This document shows, piece after piece, positions 7,225-16,219 of a stretch of 64,000 nucleotides of DNA (the first letter of the stretch is position 1; each line of letters starts with the position of its first letter). The DNA is from Xanthomarina sp035306605. Its GTDB lineage: Bacteria > Bacteroidota > Bacteroidia > Flavobacteriales > Flavobacteriaceae. The stretch is taken from assembly GCA_035306605.1 (NCBI GenBank), contig DATGNR010000042.1, one strand, 5' to 3'. The position numbers and the translations under genes are program-made. Under the pieces are notes generated by a model. That model saw only the letters and a program-made list of their open reading frames with translations. It was not told the origin of the DNA and ran no database searches.

Positions 7225-9975
7225 TTAAAGTAGTTTATCAGGTTGTCTTCGTTTATCGTATTTAATATCTTTAAGAAGATTAGATTTAATACCAATAAAG
7301 AAGTTCCAAGAACTTCTGTCGCTAAATGGTATCCAGTTTAAACTCATTCTCCAGCTCAGTAAGTCTCTTTCAAATCTTAAAGAAGTATAGGTGAAACCTT
7401 TATTTTTGAAATCGTAACCTGAAGAAGCTCCAACTTTCCAACGTGGGGACAATTCCACATCTCCAGAAAACATTAATGAATGAGAGGATATTTCATCTTC
7501 ACGTCTTACGTTTGTATAGTTAACGGCATAGGCAAAGCGAATACTCCATGGGATTAAACTTGTGTATAAATCGCTTGGTGTTTTTTCCTCTTCGTCGTCA
7601 TCTTCATAAAAACTTTGATCCGCAAAATCTTGAGAACGTCCAAATAAATCATCAGCTCGGCCACCACTTCTTAGGTTTTCATTAGTGCTTTGTTTGGTTT
7701 CGCCACCAGTAAAAGTAGTATTAGAAATGGTGTAATTCATGGTAATGTTAGCACTTGTTAGTCTAAAAAGGCTTCCTCCATTATCAACATTCCACATGTC
7801 AACTAAGTTGTTGTTATTGTCTAATGCGTAAGGGTTTAAAGAAGCTCCAAAGTTAACAGACATTTTATTTTTTAATAACTGAGTACTACCAGAAATTGTA
7901 ACATTACTCCAGTTTAATGAGTCGGCTGCAATGTCGTAACCTGTACTAATGTTTAGGTTGTCCAAAAGTTTTATTTTTCTTGGTTCGGTTGCAGTAGAAT
8001 CTTTATCGCGAACTTTCATTTCTAAATTGTTTCCTAAAGAAAAACCAACAGTATTTGAGTAACGGTTATTAGGAGAGCCATAAACAGATTTTTCAAACCT
8101 AGAGTATTCTACTTCCTCTCTAGTTAAACCATCTGCACTAACTACTTCGTAAGTATCGTAATACTTATTAAAAGATGGATTTATGCTATAGCTTATTGAA
8201 GGTCTAACAACATGCCTAAGCGCTTTAATTTTTTTGTCCTCACCTTCTTTTTCAAAATTAAACATTCCGTATAAAGTGGTTCCTAAACTAGTATTGAAAT
8301 CGTATGTTCTATAGGAAGCAAACCCGTTATTTTCATTGGTTATTACTTGATTTATAGTTTCGTCGTAATATTTATCCACGGTTTTAAAAGTCCAAGTCTC
8401 CTTGAAATTAGTTGTAGCACTCAAGCTTAAATATTTAAACACTTTGAAATTGGTTGTAAGTGGAATACTATGACTTACTCCGTTTTGGGCTTGATCCCAC
8501 ATTTCTTTTTTAAAGAATAAAGAATCGGTAGTTTGAATTCTGTTTTCAGCTCTTACACTGTATTGAAAGTTGATATTTTGAATGGCACCTTTTTTAGAAC
8601 CTGTTTTTGGCTCGAAAGGATAAATTCTGCTAACACTTGCTTGTAATGTTGGCAAGGTCATGTTAATTTGTTCAGTATTGGTGTTTTGTGAATGAGTTGC
8701 TGCTACACTCATATTTACCTGTGGTTCTCCTTGAAAGGTTTTTGAGTAAGAAACAGACGATGCCATGGTGTTATTCAAAAAACTTGGGGCGTTTACCTGA
8801 TTTATAGACTCTTGATAATACTTACTACTTCCTAAGTTAACAGATGCAGAAAATCTAGAATTTGGACTTGATTTCGTGTCTTGGCTATGAGACCATCGTA
8901 TATTATAAATGGTGGATTTGGAATAATCGGGAAATCCACGTTCACTGCTAATAAGGTTTTCATACCTAAACCCTAAATTACCACCAAATTTATAACGTAG
9001 GGCATAATCGCTTTCAAAACGTAAACCATAACTTCCATTGGTATAATAATCTCCTAAAACAGCTAAATCAATATAATCGCTAATTGCAAAATAATAACCA
9101 CCGTTTTGTAAAAAATAACCCCGACTGCTTTGTTCACCAAAACTAGGAATTAAAACTCCAGAAGTTTGTTTCTTGGTTAAAGGGAAAAAACCAAATGGTA
9201 AACCAATTGGAGTTGGAACATCTGCAATTACCATATTAGTTAGTCCAACAACAATCTTTTTTCCTGGTACTAACTTAATTTTATTAGCTTGAAAGTAATA
9301 TTCAGGATTCTCTATGTCTTTAGAAGTTGTAAACCGACCTTTGTATAAAAAGATAACGGAATCGTTTTCTTTTTTTGTGATTGGCGCGTAAATTTGCATG
9401 CCTTGCTGTTCGGTTTTCGAATTAAAAATTAAGGCTTTTTCAGTTTTATAGTTAAATCTAATAGAGTCTGGTTCTACCAAATTGTCTCCTTGTTTAAATG
9501 ATGGACGCTGTGTATAAACTCCAGCCGTATCTTTTATTCGTCCAGCATAAACTTCATTTTTATTATAATCTATTACTATAACTCCGGCTTTTAACTCCAT
9601 ATCATCAAAAAACACTTCGGCTTCATTATATAAATAAAGTTTTTGTTCTTTAATGTTAAATGAGGTGTAGTCTTTAGCTTTATACGTAACAGTAGACGTT
9701 AATAGTTCTGGTTTAGGCTTAATGGAATCTTGTATGGTAGAGTCTTGTTCAACTTTGGCAACCTCTAATTTTTGTAGAGCATCAACACCAACGGTAATCG
9801 TGTCCTCGACTTTATTAGGAGAAACTATTCTTCCAGTTTTTGGAATGTCTTGAGCGAAGCCAAAAGTGTTTATAAACACTGTAAAACTTAAGGCAAAAAG
9901 TATGTAAAAGTTGTTTGTATGCAACGCTTTTAAATGTATTTTTGTAAAAGTATGGCTCGGTTTTTGAATTGCCAA
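7225..9975 (-). CDS. lptD: LptD-like outer-membrane LPS-assembly protein
   Basis: The protein of about 916 residues has a signal sequence, an N-terminal OstA/LptA-type beta-jellyroll (residues about 100-250, with YKAKDYTSFNIKEQKLYLYNEA and ELKAGVIVIDYNKNEV) and a long C-terminal stretch of alternating aromatic and polar strands typical of a large outer-membrane barrel. LptD proteins place lipopolysaccharide in the outer leaflet. No ATG is available: the frame opens with TTG at 9975, and another TTG 17 codons in would give a classic signal peptide (HTNNFYILFALSFTVF). The true start is therefore open between the two. An acidic DDDEEE patch lies in a predicted surface loop. Family assignment is strong; direct LPS function is inferred. 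Confidence 0.85.
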   Translation of the reverse strand: MAIQKPSHTFTKIHLKALHTNNFYILFALSFTVFINTFGFAQDIPKTGRIVSPNKVEDTITVGVDALQKLEVAKVEQDSTIQDSIKPKPELLTSTVTYKAKDYTSFNIKEQKLYLYNEAEVFFDDMELKAGVIVIDYNKNEVYAGRIKDTAGVYTQRPSFKQGDNLVEPDSIRFNYKTEKALIFNSKTEQQGMQIYAPITKKENDSVIFLYKGRFTTSKDIENPEYYFQANKIKLVPGKKIVVGLTNMVIADVPTPIGLPFGFFPLTKKQTSGVLIPSFGEQSSRGYFLQNGGYYFAISDYIDLAVLGDYYTNGSYGLRFESDYALRYKFGGNLGFRYENLISSERGFPDYSKSTIYNIRWSHSQDTKSSPNSRFSASVNLGSSKYYQESINQVNAPSFLNNTMASSVSYSKTFQGEPQVNMSVAATHSQNTNTEQINMTLPTLQASVSRIYPFEPKTGSKKGAIQNINFQYSVRAENRIQTTDSLFFKKEMWDQAQNGVSHSIPLTTNFKVFKYLSLSATTNFKETWTFKTVDKYYDETINQVITNENNGFASYRTYDFNTSLGTTLYGMFNFEKEGEDKKIKALRHVVRPSISYSINPSFNKYYDTYEVVSADGLTREEVEYSRFEKSVYGSPNNRYSNTVGFSLGNNLEMKVRDKDSTATEPRKIKLLDNLNISTGYDIAADSLNWSNVTISGSTQLLKNKMSVNFGASLNPYALDNNNNLVDMWNVDNGGSLFRLTSANITMNYTISNTTFTGGETKQSTNENLRSGGRADDLFGRSQDFADQSFYEDDDEEEKTPSDLYTSLIPWSIRFAYAVNYTNVRREDEISSHSLMFSGDVELSPRWKVGASSGYDFKNKGFTYTSLRFERDLLSWRMSLNWIPFSDRSSWNFFIGIKSNLLKDIKYDKRRQPDKLL

Positions 9976-10170
9976 AATTACATATATTTTTTGTGATTAA
10001 TTTAATAAACAGAAAAATTCGAAAATTAAATTATACTGAATTTTTTAGAGTAATAAATCTGCTCTAAAGTTGTTGTTAGATATATGAATCAACTTCATTA
10101 ATTTTTCCGTACAAAGGAAAGGATTAAAATGGTTGTTATGTGTAACAAATAAAAAACAATATACATTTAC

Positions 10171-11298
10171 ATGAAAACGAAATCAATTATATTTTTCTTA
10201 TTTACTTTATGTGTTTTATTACATATAAGCAGCAACACGTTGTATGCACAAGGTGGTTCTGATAAATTTATTGTGGTTTTAGATCCAGGTCATGGAGGGA
10301 AGGATCCAGGAAAACCTTCTAAAGATGGATATAAGGAAAAAGATATTGCCTTGAAAATTGCTTTAGAGGTAGGAAAAGAGTTGGAGAAAAATCCTGATAT
10401 TAAAGTAGTCTATACAAGAAAAACAGACATTTTTGTAGATTTATTTAAAAGAGGTAAAATTGCTAATGAAGCTAAAGCCGATTTATTTGTTTCTATACAT
10501 TGTAATGCGCATCATACGCAAGCATATGGATCGGAAACTTATGTGCTTGGGATCAATAGAAACGACACTAATTTTAATGTAGCAAAAGCGGAAAACGAAG
10601 TTATTTATTTAGAGGATAACTACGAGAAAAACTACGAAGGCTTTGATCCAAATTCACCAGGTTCTTTTATAGGCTTAACTCTTATGCAAGAAGAGTATTT
10701 AGATCAAAGTATTCTGTTAGCTAGTTTAATTCAAGACAATTTTACAAATATTCTAAAGCGTAAAAACAGAGGGGTTAAGCAAGCAGGTTTTATAGTATTA
10801 CATCAAACTATTATGCCAAGTGTTTTAGTTGAAACAGGGTTTATTACTAATAAAGAAGAAGGTCCTTATTTAAACTCTAGTAAAGGGCAAAAAGAAATGT
10901 CTACCGCTATAAAGAAGGCTATTTTAGATTATAAAAATACTATTTATCAAAACATAGATAATTTTGTGTACCAAGATAAACAAGAAACAAAGTTAGTAGC
11001 CTTAGAGAATCCTGAGCCAGCAGAAATTTATAAAAACATCGTGTTTAAAGTTCAGATTGCAGCTAGTTCTCGGGAAATTGATCTTAAGCCATTTAATTTT
11101 AAAGGTTTAGAAGGTGTTACACGAGAAAAATTGAAAGGGCTTTATAAATATTATTATGGTTACACTTCTAATTACACTGAAATAAAAGATTTCCAAAAAT
11201 ATGCGAAATCAAGAGGTTATACTTCAAGTTTTATTGTAGCATTTAAAGAAGGTAAAATTATTCCATTGGCAGAAGCGTTAAAATCTCCTGTAAATTAG
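10171..11298 (+). CDS. N-acetylmuramoyl-L-alanine amidase (Amidase_3) with C-terminal SPOR-like region
   Basis: The 375-residue secreted enzyme cleaves the bond between muramic acid and the stem peptide during cell separation. A signal peptide ends near TLYAQG. The zinc ligands are in VVLDPGHGGKDPG (His), EKDIALKIA (Glu) and SIHCNAH (His), and the catalytic glutamate is in VLVETGFITN near residue 228. The last 90 residues (VFKVQIAASSREIDL... to the end) look like a SPOR-type peptidoglycan-binding domain, which would direct the enzyme to denuded septal glycan. It leads a plus-strand run ending with the Fe-S genes; MlaD follows after 55 bases. Confidence 0.92.
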   Translation: MKTKSIIFFLFTLCVLLHISSNTLYAQGGSDKFIVVLDPGHGGKDPGKPSKDGYKEKDIALKIALEVGKELEKNPDIKVVYTRKTDIFVDLFKRGKIANEAKADLFVSIHCNAHHTQAYGSETYVLGINRNDTNFNVAKAENEVIYLEDNYEKNYEGFDPNSPGSFIGLTLMQEEYLDQSILLASLIQDNFTNILKRKNRGVKQAGFIVLHQTIMPSVLVETGFITNKEEGPYLNSSKGQKEMSTAIKKAILDYKNTIYQNIDNFVYQDKQETKLVALENPEPAEIYKNIVFKVQIAASSREIDLKPFNFKGLEGVTREKLKGLYKYYYGYTSNYTEIKDFQKYAKSRGYTSSFIVAFKEGKIIPLAEALKSPVN

Positions 11299-11353
11299 AG
11301 TCATTCTTTATAAATTTATTTCTAATTTTGTTAGGTAACTAAATACATATAAT

Positions 11354-12301
11354 TTGAAACTATCAAGAGAAGTTAAAACAGCTATCTTAGTAATATCTGG
11401 GATTTTATTCCTCATTTTTGGATTTAATTATTTAAAGGGTAAAAATCTACTAGATTCTTCTGATACATTTTACACCGAGTTTGATTATAACGCTTTAACA
11501 ACAGCTTCTCCCGTTACAATTAAAGGGAACAGTGTTGGAAAAATAAATAAAATTACCTACGTTACAGAAACGGGTAAAACTCTAGTTTCATTTACTGTAG
11601 ACAAGGAATTAAAGTTTTCAAAAAACAGTAAAATGAGGCTCTATCCAATGGGGCTTTTAGATGGTAATGGACTTGCTATCATACCTGCCACGGATAATGA
11701 ATTTGCTAAAAGTGGTGACAAATTGGAGTCTGAAGTAGAACCAGGACTGATTAAAGACTTAACTGATAATTTCTCTGGTTTAAGTGACGGCTTAGATGGT
11801 ACCTTAAAATCTGCCGATACCTTATTAGTAAACCTTAATAATTTAGTTCAAGACGATTCTAATGCTGGTTTAAAGCACGCCATAAAAGAATTAAACTTAA
11901 CTTTATCTTCATTTAAAAACTTATCAGGTTCTTTTAATAATTTAATAGCCAAAAACCAAGATAGCTTAACTCAAGTTATTAGTAATTTTAATGCAGTTAG
12001 TAAAAACCTCGCTGTACTTTCAGAAGATTTGAAAGATGTTGAATTTTCAAAAACTGTTGCAAACTTAGATAATACCTTGCAAAATGTAAATTCACTATTA
12101 GAAGGATTAGACAAGGGTGAAGGGTCTATGGGAAAATTACTTAAAGACGAAAAATTGTATCATAATCTTGAAGTGGCTTCAGGACAACTAAGCGAATTGC
12201 TACAAGATTTTAAATTGAACCCAAAACGTTATATTCATGTATCCGTTTTTGGCGGAAAAAATAAAAATAGTTACGAAAAACCAGTAGACGAAAGAGAATA
12301 A
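11354..12301 (+). CDS. MlaD-family (MCE domain) lipid-transport protein
   Basis: The 315-residue protein has one N-terminal membrane anchor (AILVISGILFLIFGFNYL), then an MCE domain at about residues 35-115 (TTASPVTIKGNSVGKI and LYPMGLLDGNG), and a long helical, coiled-coil-like C-terminal tail. MCE proteins form hexameric rings that shuttle phospholipids between the two membranes. The start is TTG at 11354: an in-frame TAA lies 18 bases upstream and no ATG intervenes. No MlaE or MlaF permease or ATPase lies beside it, so partner subunits must be elsewhere in the genome. Confidence 0.88.
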   Translation: MKLSREVKTAILVISGILFLIFGFNYLKGKNLLDSSDTFYTEFDYNALTTASPVTIKGNSVGKINKITYVTETGKTLVSFTVDKELKFSKNSKMRLYPMGLLDGNGLAIIPATDNEFAKSGDKLESEVEPGLIKDLTDNFSGLSDGLDGTLKSADTLLVNLNNLVQDDSNAGLKHAIKELNLTLSSFKNLSGSFNNLIAKNQDSLTQVISNFNAVSKNLAVLSEDLKDVEFSKTVANLDNTLQNVNSLLEGLDKGEGSMGKLLKDEKLYHNLEVASGQLSELLQDFKLNPKRYIHVSVFGGKNKNSYEKPVDERE

Positions 12302-12317
12302 TTAAACCAACCAATCA

Positions 12318-13628
12318 ATGAATTATCTTCCAAATATTTTATTTGCTTTAGTACTTATAGCAGGTCTGGGTTATTTTGCCAGAAATGTAAAAAAACTTAT
12401 TAGAAATATCAAGCTAGGGCAAGATGTAGATGTAAGCGATAATAAATCGCAACGCTGGAAAAATATGGCCATGATAGCTTTAGGACAAAGTAAAATGGTT
12501 AAAAGACCAATAGCTGGTTTTTTACACGTTGTAGTGTATGTTGGATTTGTTATCATCAATATCGAATTATTAGAAATTATCATAGACGGTTTAACCGGAT
12601 CTTGGAGAGTTTTCTCATATTTCGATAAACTATACGGGGTTTTAATTGGTAGTTTCGAGGTTCTAGCGCTTTTAGTATTCATTTCAGTAACTATTTTTTG
12701 GATAAGAAGAAACGTTATAAAAGTTCAACGTTTTTGGAAAAGCGAAATGACAAGCTGGCCAAAAAACGATGCCAATTACATTTTGTATTTCGAAATGGTA
12801 CTTATGGCTCTTTTCTTAGTAATGAATGCCACGGATATTCATTTTCAATTAATGAATTCAGGAAATATTGTTAGTCAATTTATTGCTCCTTGGTTTAGTG
12901 GCTTACCAGACACAACACTACATATTATTGAACGTGCAGCTTGGTGGTTACATATAGTAGGTATTTTAGTTTTCTTAAACTATTTGTATTACTCTAAGCA
13001 TTTACATATTCTTTTAGCATTTCCTAACACATATTATGGTAAAGTAAAACCTAAAGGGCAATTAAGTAATCTAGAATCTGTTACCAAAGAAGTTAAAATG
13101 ATGATGGATCCAAACGTCGATCCGTTTGCAGCACCAGCAGAGGGGGCCGAGGCTGAAATGCCAGCAAAATTTGGAGCTAGTGATGTTCAAGATTTAAGTT
13201 GGGTGCAATTATTAAACGCCTATACTTGTACCGAGTGTGGACGTTGTACGAGTGAGTGTCCAGCCAATTTAACTGGAAAAAAACTATCTCCTAGAAAAAT
13301 CATGATGGATACTAGAGATAGATTAGAAGAAGTAGGTAAAAATATTGATGCTAATAATGGTGAATTTAAGGATGATGGCAAGCAACTTTTAGGAGATTAT
13401 ATAACCCCTGAAGAGCTATGGGCATGTACCACATGTAATGCTTGTGTTGAAGCTTGCCCAGTAAGTATTGATCCACTGTCCATTATTATTGAAATGAGAC
13501 GTTATCTAGTTATGGAGCAAAGTGCAGCCCCAATGGAACTAAATAATATGATGACAAATATTGAAAATAATGGAGCGCCTTGGCCATACAATCAAATGGA
13601 TAGATTGAATTGGAAAGATGAAAAATAA
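12318..13628 (+). CDS. Membrane-bound (Fe-S)-binding oxidoreductase subunit
   Basis: The 436-residue protein has about six hydrophobic segments in residues 1-230, resembling a cytochrome b/NarI-like membrane domain with several histidines (FLHVVVY, LHIVGIL). A cytoplasmic ferredoxin-type domain follows with two [4Fe-4S] motifs, CTECGRCTSECP at 304-315 and CTTCNACVEACP near 372-383. It probably passes electrons between the quinone pool and a soluble partner. The CCG-domain protein encoded at 14186 would be that partner, giving an HdrC/HdrB or GlpC-like pair. The electron donor is unknown. Confidence 0.85.
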   Translation: MNYLPNILFALVLIAGLGYFARNVKKLIRNIKLGQDVDVSDNKSQRWKNMAMIALGQSKMVKRPIAGFLHVVVYVGFVIINIELLEIIIDGLTGSWRVFSYFDKLYGVLIGSFEVLALLVFISVTIFWIRRNVIKVQRFWKSEMTSWPKNDANYILYFEMVLMALFLVMNATDIHFQLMNSGNIVSQFIAPWFSGLPDTTLHIIERAAWWLHIVGILVFLNYLYYSKHLHILLAFPNTYYGKVKPKGQLSNLESVTKEVKMMMDPNVDPFAAPAEGAEAEMPAKFGASDVQDLSWVQLLNAYTCTECGRCTSECPANLTGKKLSPRKIMMDTRDRLEEVGKNIDANNGEFKDDGKQLLGDYITPEELWACTTCNACVEACPVSIDPLSIIIEMRRYLVMEQSAAPMELNNMMTNIENNGAPWPYNQMDRLNWKDEK

Positions 13629-13669
13629 AAGTATAATTTAAGGAGTTCTGCTTTTGCAGGGAAAAACAA

Positions 13670-14116
13670 ATGAAAAGGGAAGACGCAGACAAATTATTAC
13701 GAGAAAAAGTAGAGGCTGGTGAAAAGGTAAGTCCTATATTACCAGAAGGAATAAAAAACTACTTAATAGATATTGATGGAACTATCTGTGATGATATTCC
13801 AAACGAAGAACCAGAGCGTATGCTAACTGCGGCTGTATATCCAGATGCGCTAGAAACATGTAATAAGTGGTTTGATGAAGGCCATTTAATTTGTTTTTTT
13901 ACATCTAGATTAGAAGAGCACAGAACGAATACTGAAATCTGGTTGAAAAAAAACGGGTTTAAATACCATAGTTTATTAATGGGAAAACCTAGAGGAGGAA
14001 ATTATCATTGGATAGATAATCATTTAGTAAAAGCCACGAGATATAAAGGAAAATTTACCGAGTTAGTAGATAAAAAAGCGACCATTCAAGTTTTTGACGA
14101 TGGTCATCATGATTAA
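13670..14116 (+). CDS. HAD-superfamily phosphatase-like protein
   Basis: The 148-residue protein carries the HAD motif I LIDIDGTICDD near residue 31, with the nucleophilic and acid-base aspartates. Motif II is FFTSR near residue 80, and the C-terminal IQVFDDGHHD resembles motif IV. HAD enzymes are mostly phosphate hydrolases. In related genomes I recall this protein labelled phosphoheptose isomerase, for which I see no supporting sequence. It lies between the two Fe-S reductase genes on the same strand, so it is probably co-transcribed with them. Substrate is unknown. Confidence 0.8.
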   Translation: MKREDADKLLREKVEAGEKVSPILPEGIKNYLIDIDGTICDDIPNEEPERMLTAAVYPDALETCNKWFDEGHLICFFTSRLEEHRTNTEIWLKKNGFKYHSLLMGKPRGGNYHWIDNHLVKATRYKGKFTELVDKKATIQVFDDGHHD

Positions 14117-14185
14117 GCAAGTACTGTATAATCAAGAAATTGAAGATTCAGCAGAGCTAATCGTATAATTAAAGCACGTAATACA

Positions 14186-14977
14186 ATGAGCGAACAATTA
14201 AAGGTGCCAACCATGGCGCAATGTATGGCAGAAGGCAGACAACCAGAAATTTTATTTTGGGTTGGTGCAGCTGGAAGTTACGACGATAGAGCAAAAAAAA
14301 TAACTAGAGCTTTTGTGAAGATTCTCAATAATGCAAATATTGATTTTGCGGTATTAGGTACAGAAGAAAGTTCAACCGGTGATGTAGCTAAACGCGCAGG
14401 AAACGAATTTTTGTTTCAAATGCAGGCTTTAACCAATATTGAAATATTGAATGCTTATGAAGTAAAACGAATTGTAACCGCTTGTCCGCATTCATACAAT
14501 ACTCTAAAAAACGAATATCCAGAGCTTGGTGGAAACTACCAAGTCCAACATCATACAGAGTTTATTAATGATTTAATAGTAGCTGGTAAATTAAAAATAG
14601 GAAAAGCTTCAGAACTAAACGGAAAGCGTATCACCTTTCACGACCCTTGTTATTTAGGTCGAGCAAATAATGTATATGAAGCTCCTAGAGAATTGTTAAA
14701 AACATTAGGCGTGGAATTGGTAGAGATGAAGCGTAATCGAAACTCGGCTCTATGTTGTGGAGCAGGAGGCGCACAAATGTTTAAGGAGCCAGAAAAGGGA
14801 GATAAAGACATTAATGTGTTAAGAACAGAAGATGCTTTAGAAACCAAGGCAAATATTATTGCAACAGGTTGTCCTTATTGTAATACTATGATGACAGACG
14901 GTGTAAAAGCCAAAGAAAAAGAAAACAGTATTCAAGTATTGGATATTGCCGAATTAATAGCAAACTCTCAAGAATAA
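14186..14977 (+). CDS. CCG-domain (Fe-S)-binding protein, HdrB/GlpC-like
   Basis: The 263-residue soluble protein has two cysteine-rich CCG domains. Readable pieces are TACPHSYNTLKNEYP near residue 94, HDPCYLGRANN near 152, SALCCGAGGAQMF near 188 and ATGCPYCNTMM near 233. These motifs bind noncubane Fe-S clusters in heterodisulfide-reductase B subunits and in lactate or glycerol-3-phosphate oxidising complexes. It is almost certainly the partner of the membrane Fe-S protein upstream. Its stop overlaps the start of the next gene by one base (TAATG), indicating coupled translation. Confidence 0.88.
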   Translation: MSEQLKVPTMAQCMAEGRQPEILFWVGAAGSYDDRAKKITRAFVKILNNANIDFAVLGTEESSTGDVAKRAGNEFLFQMQALTNIEILNAYEVKRIVTACPHSYNTLKNEYPELGGNYQVQHHTEFINDLIVAGKLKIGKASELNGKRITFHDPCYLGRANNVYEAPRELLKTLGVELVEMKRNRNSALCCGAGGAQMFKEPEKGDKDINVLRTEDALETKANIIATGCPYCNTMMTDGVKAKEKENSIQVLDIAELIANSQE

Positions 14978-15462
14978 TGTTAGTAGATTTTAACACCCTT
15001 CCAGAAGAATCCAAAGTTTGGATTTACCAATGCAACAGATCTTTTACAGATGAAGAAATAAAAGAAATAGAGGCTAAACTAGATATTTTTCTTGATAATT
15101 GGACAGCTCATGGTAGCGATTTGCAAGCTGGCTATAAAATTGTTTACAAGCGCTTTATTGTTATTGCTTTAAATCAGCAAGTAGGAGCGGCCACAGGATG
15201 TTCTATAGATGCTTCAGTGCATTTTATTCAAGATTTGGAAAAGGAGTATGGAGTAGATCTATTAGATAAAATGAATGTCTCATACAAACAAGGAGATTTC
15301 ATTGCGTACAAAACCTTAATCGATTTTAAGAAAATGGCTAAGGAAAGAGCCATTTCAAAAAACACCATAGTATTTAATAATTTGGTTGTAAATATTGCAG
15401 AGTTTAATGAAAATTGGGAAGTTCCTGCAAGCGATAGTTGGCACAGCCGATTTTTAAAATAA
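14977..15462 (+). CDS. Conserved Bacteroidota protein of unknown function (end of Fe-S operon)
   Basis: The 161-residue soluble protein has no signal peptide and no membrane segment. I recall homologues in Flavobacteriaceae being labelled 'ABC transporter ATPase', but I see no Walker A (GxxGxGK), signature (LSGGQ) or Walker B motif, so that label is unsupported. Visible features are the N-terminal SKVWIYQCNRSFTDEEI, a central VGAATGCSIDASVHFIQDLE block with a conserved-looking cysteine, and a C-terminal WHSRFLK. It is translationally coupled to the CCG-domain gene and closes the operon before a terminator. A role with the Fe-S reductase is an inference from position. Confidence 0.75.
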   Translation: MLVDFNTLPEESKVWIYQCNRSFTDEEIKEIEAKLDIFLDNWTAHGSDLQAGYKIVYKRFIVIALNQQVGAATGCSIDASVHFIQDLEKEYGVDLLDKMNVSYKQGDFIAYKTLIDFKKMAKERAISKNTIVFNNLVVNIAEFNENWEVPASDSWHSRFLK

Positions 15463-15490
15463 TTTTTTCTGAAATAACGTAGTTATGTAC

Positions 15491-15517
15491 AACCTGGATT
15501 TTTATCCAGGTTTTTTT
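15491..15517 (+). terminator. Intrinsic terminator at the end of the Fe-S operon
   Basis: AACCTGGAT (15491-15499) and ATCCAGGTT (15504-15512) form a 9-bp stem with a TTTT loop, followed directly by a run of T. It ends the operon that begins at the amidase or MlaD gene and separates it from the convergent XRE regulator gene. Confidence 0.85.
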
Positions 15518-15520
15518 ATT

Positions 15521-15919
15521 TCAAAATTCTTCAAAGTTTTTAAAACTACCGTCCGTATAAAATATTACTATACGCTCGATACTTTTTCCTGTTGAACTAA
15601 TTTTTTCAGTTTGTTTAATTTCTGAAGGAACAGTTATAGGATTATTGTTTTTACTATTTTCTTCAAAATCCAATTTGCCTTGAGAATTATCTTTTACAGG
15701 AAATTGACCTTTACCATTTAATAGCCAATATAATTCTACTTCCGGAAAAGTAGAGAGGACCTTCAAGATGAAGTCTAAACTTGGTTTATTTCTTCCAGAT
15801 AATATATGTGAAATACTTGAACGTTGAACTCCAATTTTTTCAGCGAAAGAAGAAGCATTTTCGTTGTAAAAATCAATCACTTTTTGAAGCCTTAAGGCAA
15901 ATTCTTCATTGTTTATCAT
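15521..15919 (-). CDS. XRE-family helix-turn-helix regulator
   Basis: The 132-residue protein has an HTH_3 domain at about residues 8-62 (SSFAEKIGVQRSSISHILSGR, recognition helix in QRSSISHIL). A WLLNGKG motif follows, as is usual in Flavobacteriaceae members, and then a polar low-complexity tail of about 60 residues that ends with SIERIVIFYTDGSFKNFEEF. It is a DNA-binding regulator, probably a repressor. I chose MINNEEF at 15919 over an ATG three codons upstream by family convention. It is transcribed away from the M14 carboxypeptidase gene, and the space between them holds repeated palindromes likely to be its operators. Confidence 0.87.
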   Translation of the reverse strand: MINNEEFALRLQKVIDFYNENASSFAEKIGVQRSSISHILSGRNKPSLDFILKVLSTFPEVELYWLLNGKGQFPVKDNSQGKLDFEENSKNNNPITVPSEIKQTEKISSTGKSIERIVIFYTDGSFKNFEEF

Positions 15920-15945
15920 TGTAAACATTTGGTTAAATAGTTCTA

Positions 15946-15959
15946 TTTACAAATGTAAC
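15946..15959 (-). promoter_or_regulatory. Candidate operator/promoter of the XRE gene
   Basis: TTTACAAATGTAAC is one base from the perfect palindrome TTTACAAATGTAAA found at 16170. Read on the minus strand it contains TACATTTG, a full match to the TAnnTTTG -7 promoter element, about 32 bases before the XRE start. Binding here would block the regulator's own promoter. A further half-site, TTGTAAACATTTG, is at 15919-15931. Confidence 0.55.
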
Positions 15960-16169
15960 AATAATTGTGTAATATGTAGTAAAACAAGCGAAATAATTAA
16001 CAATATGATTAAACAAAGGCTTTATATTAATACTCATAACTAACTGATATACAATTTAATAAAAGTTTCTTTAAATTATACATATAATTTTGTATCATAG
16101 GTGATTACAGACTTAATAATCCATTAATACTATGGTTAATCTTGTAAACAACTTTATGTAAAAACAATG

Positions 16170-16183
16170 TTTACAAATGTAAA
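16170..16183. promoter_or_regulatory. Perfect palindromic operator candidate TTTACAAATGTAAA
   Basis: The arms TTTACA and TGTAAA are separated by two bases and are exactly complementary. It lies between the XRE and M14 promoters, 26 bases upstream of the third copy. Symmetry of this kind is expected for a dimeric HTH regulator. Confidence 0.55.
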
Positions 16184-16193
16184 TTGTTATTTG

Positions 16194-16207
16194 TTTACAT
16201 TTGTATC
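16194..16207 (+). promoter_or_regulatory. Operator copy overlapping the M14 gene promoter
   Basis: TTTACATTTGTATC matches the reverse complement of the 16170 palindrome at 12 of 14 bases. It contains TACATTTG (16196-16203), a perfect TAnnTTTG -7 element, 17 bases before the chosen ATG at 16220. The leader would be very short. Confidence 0.5.
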
Positions 16208-16219
16208 AAAGCTTTTTCA

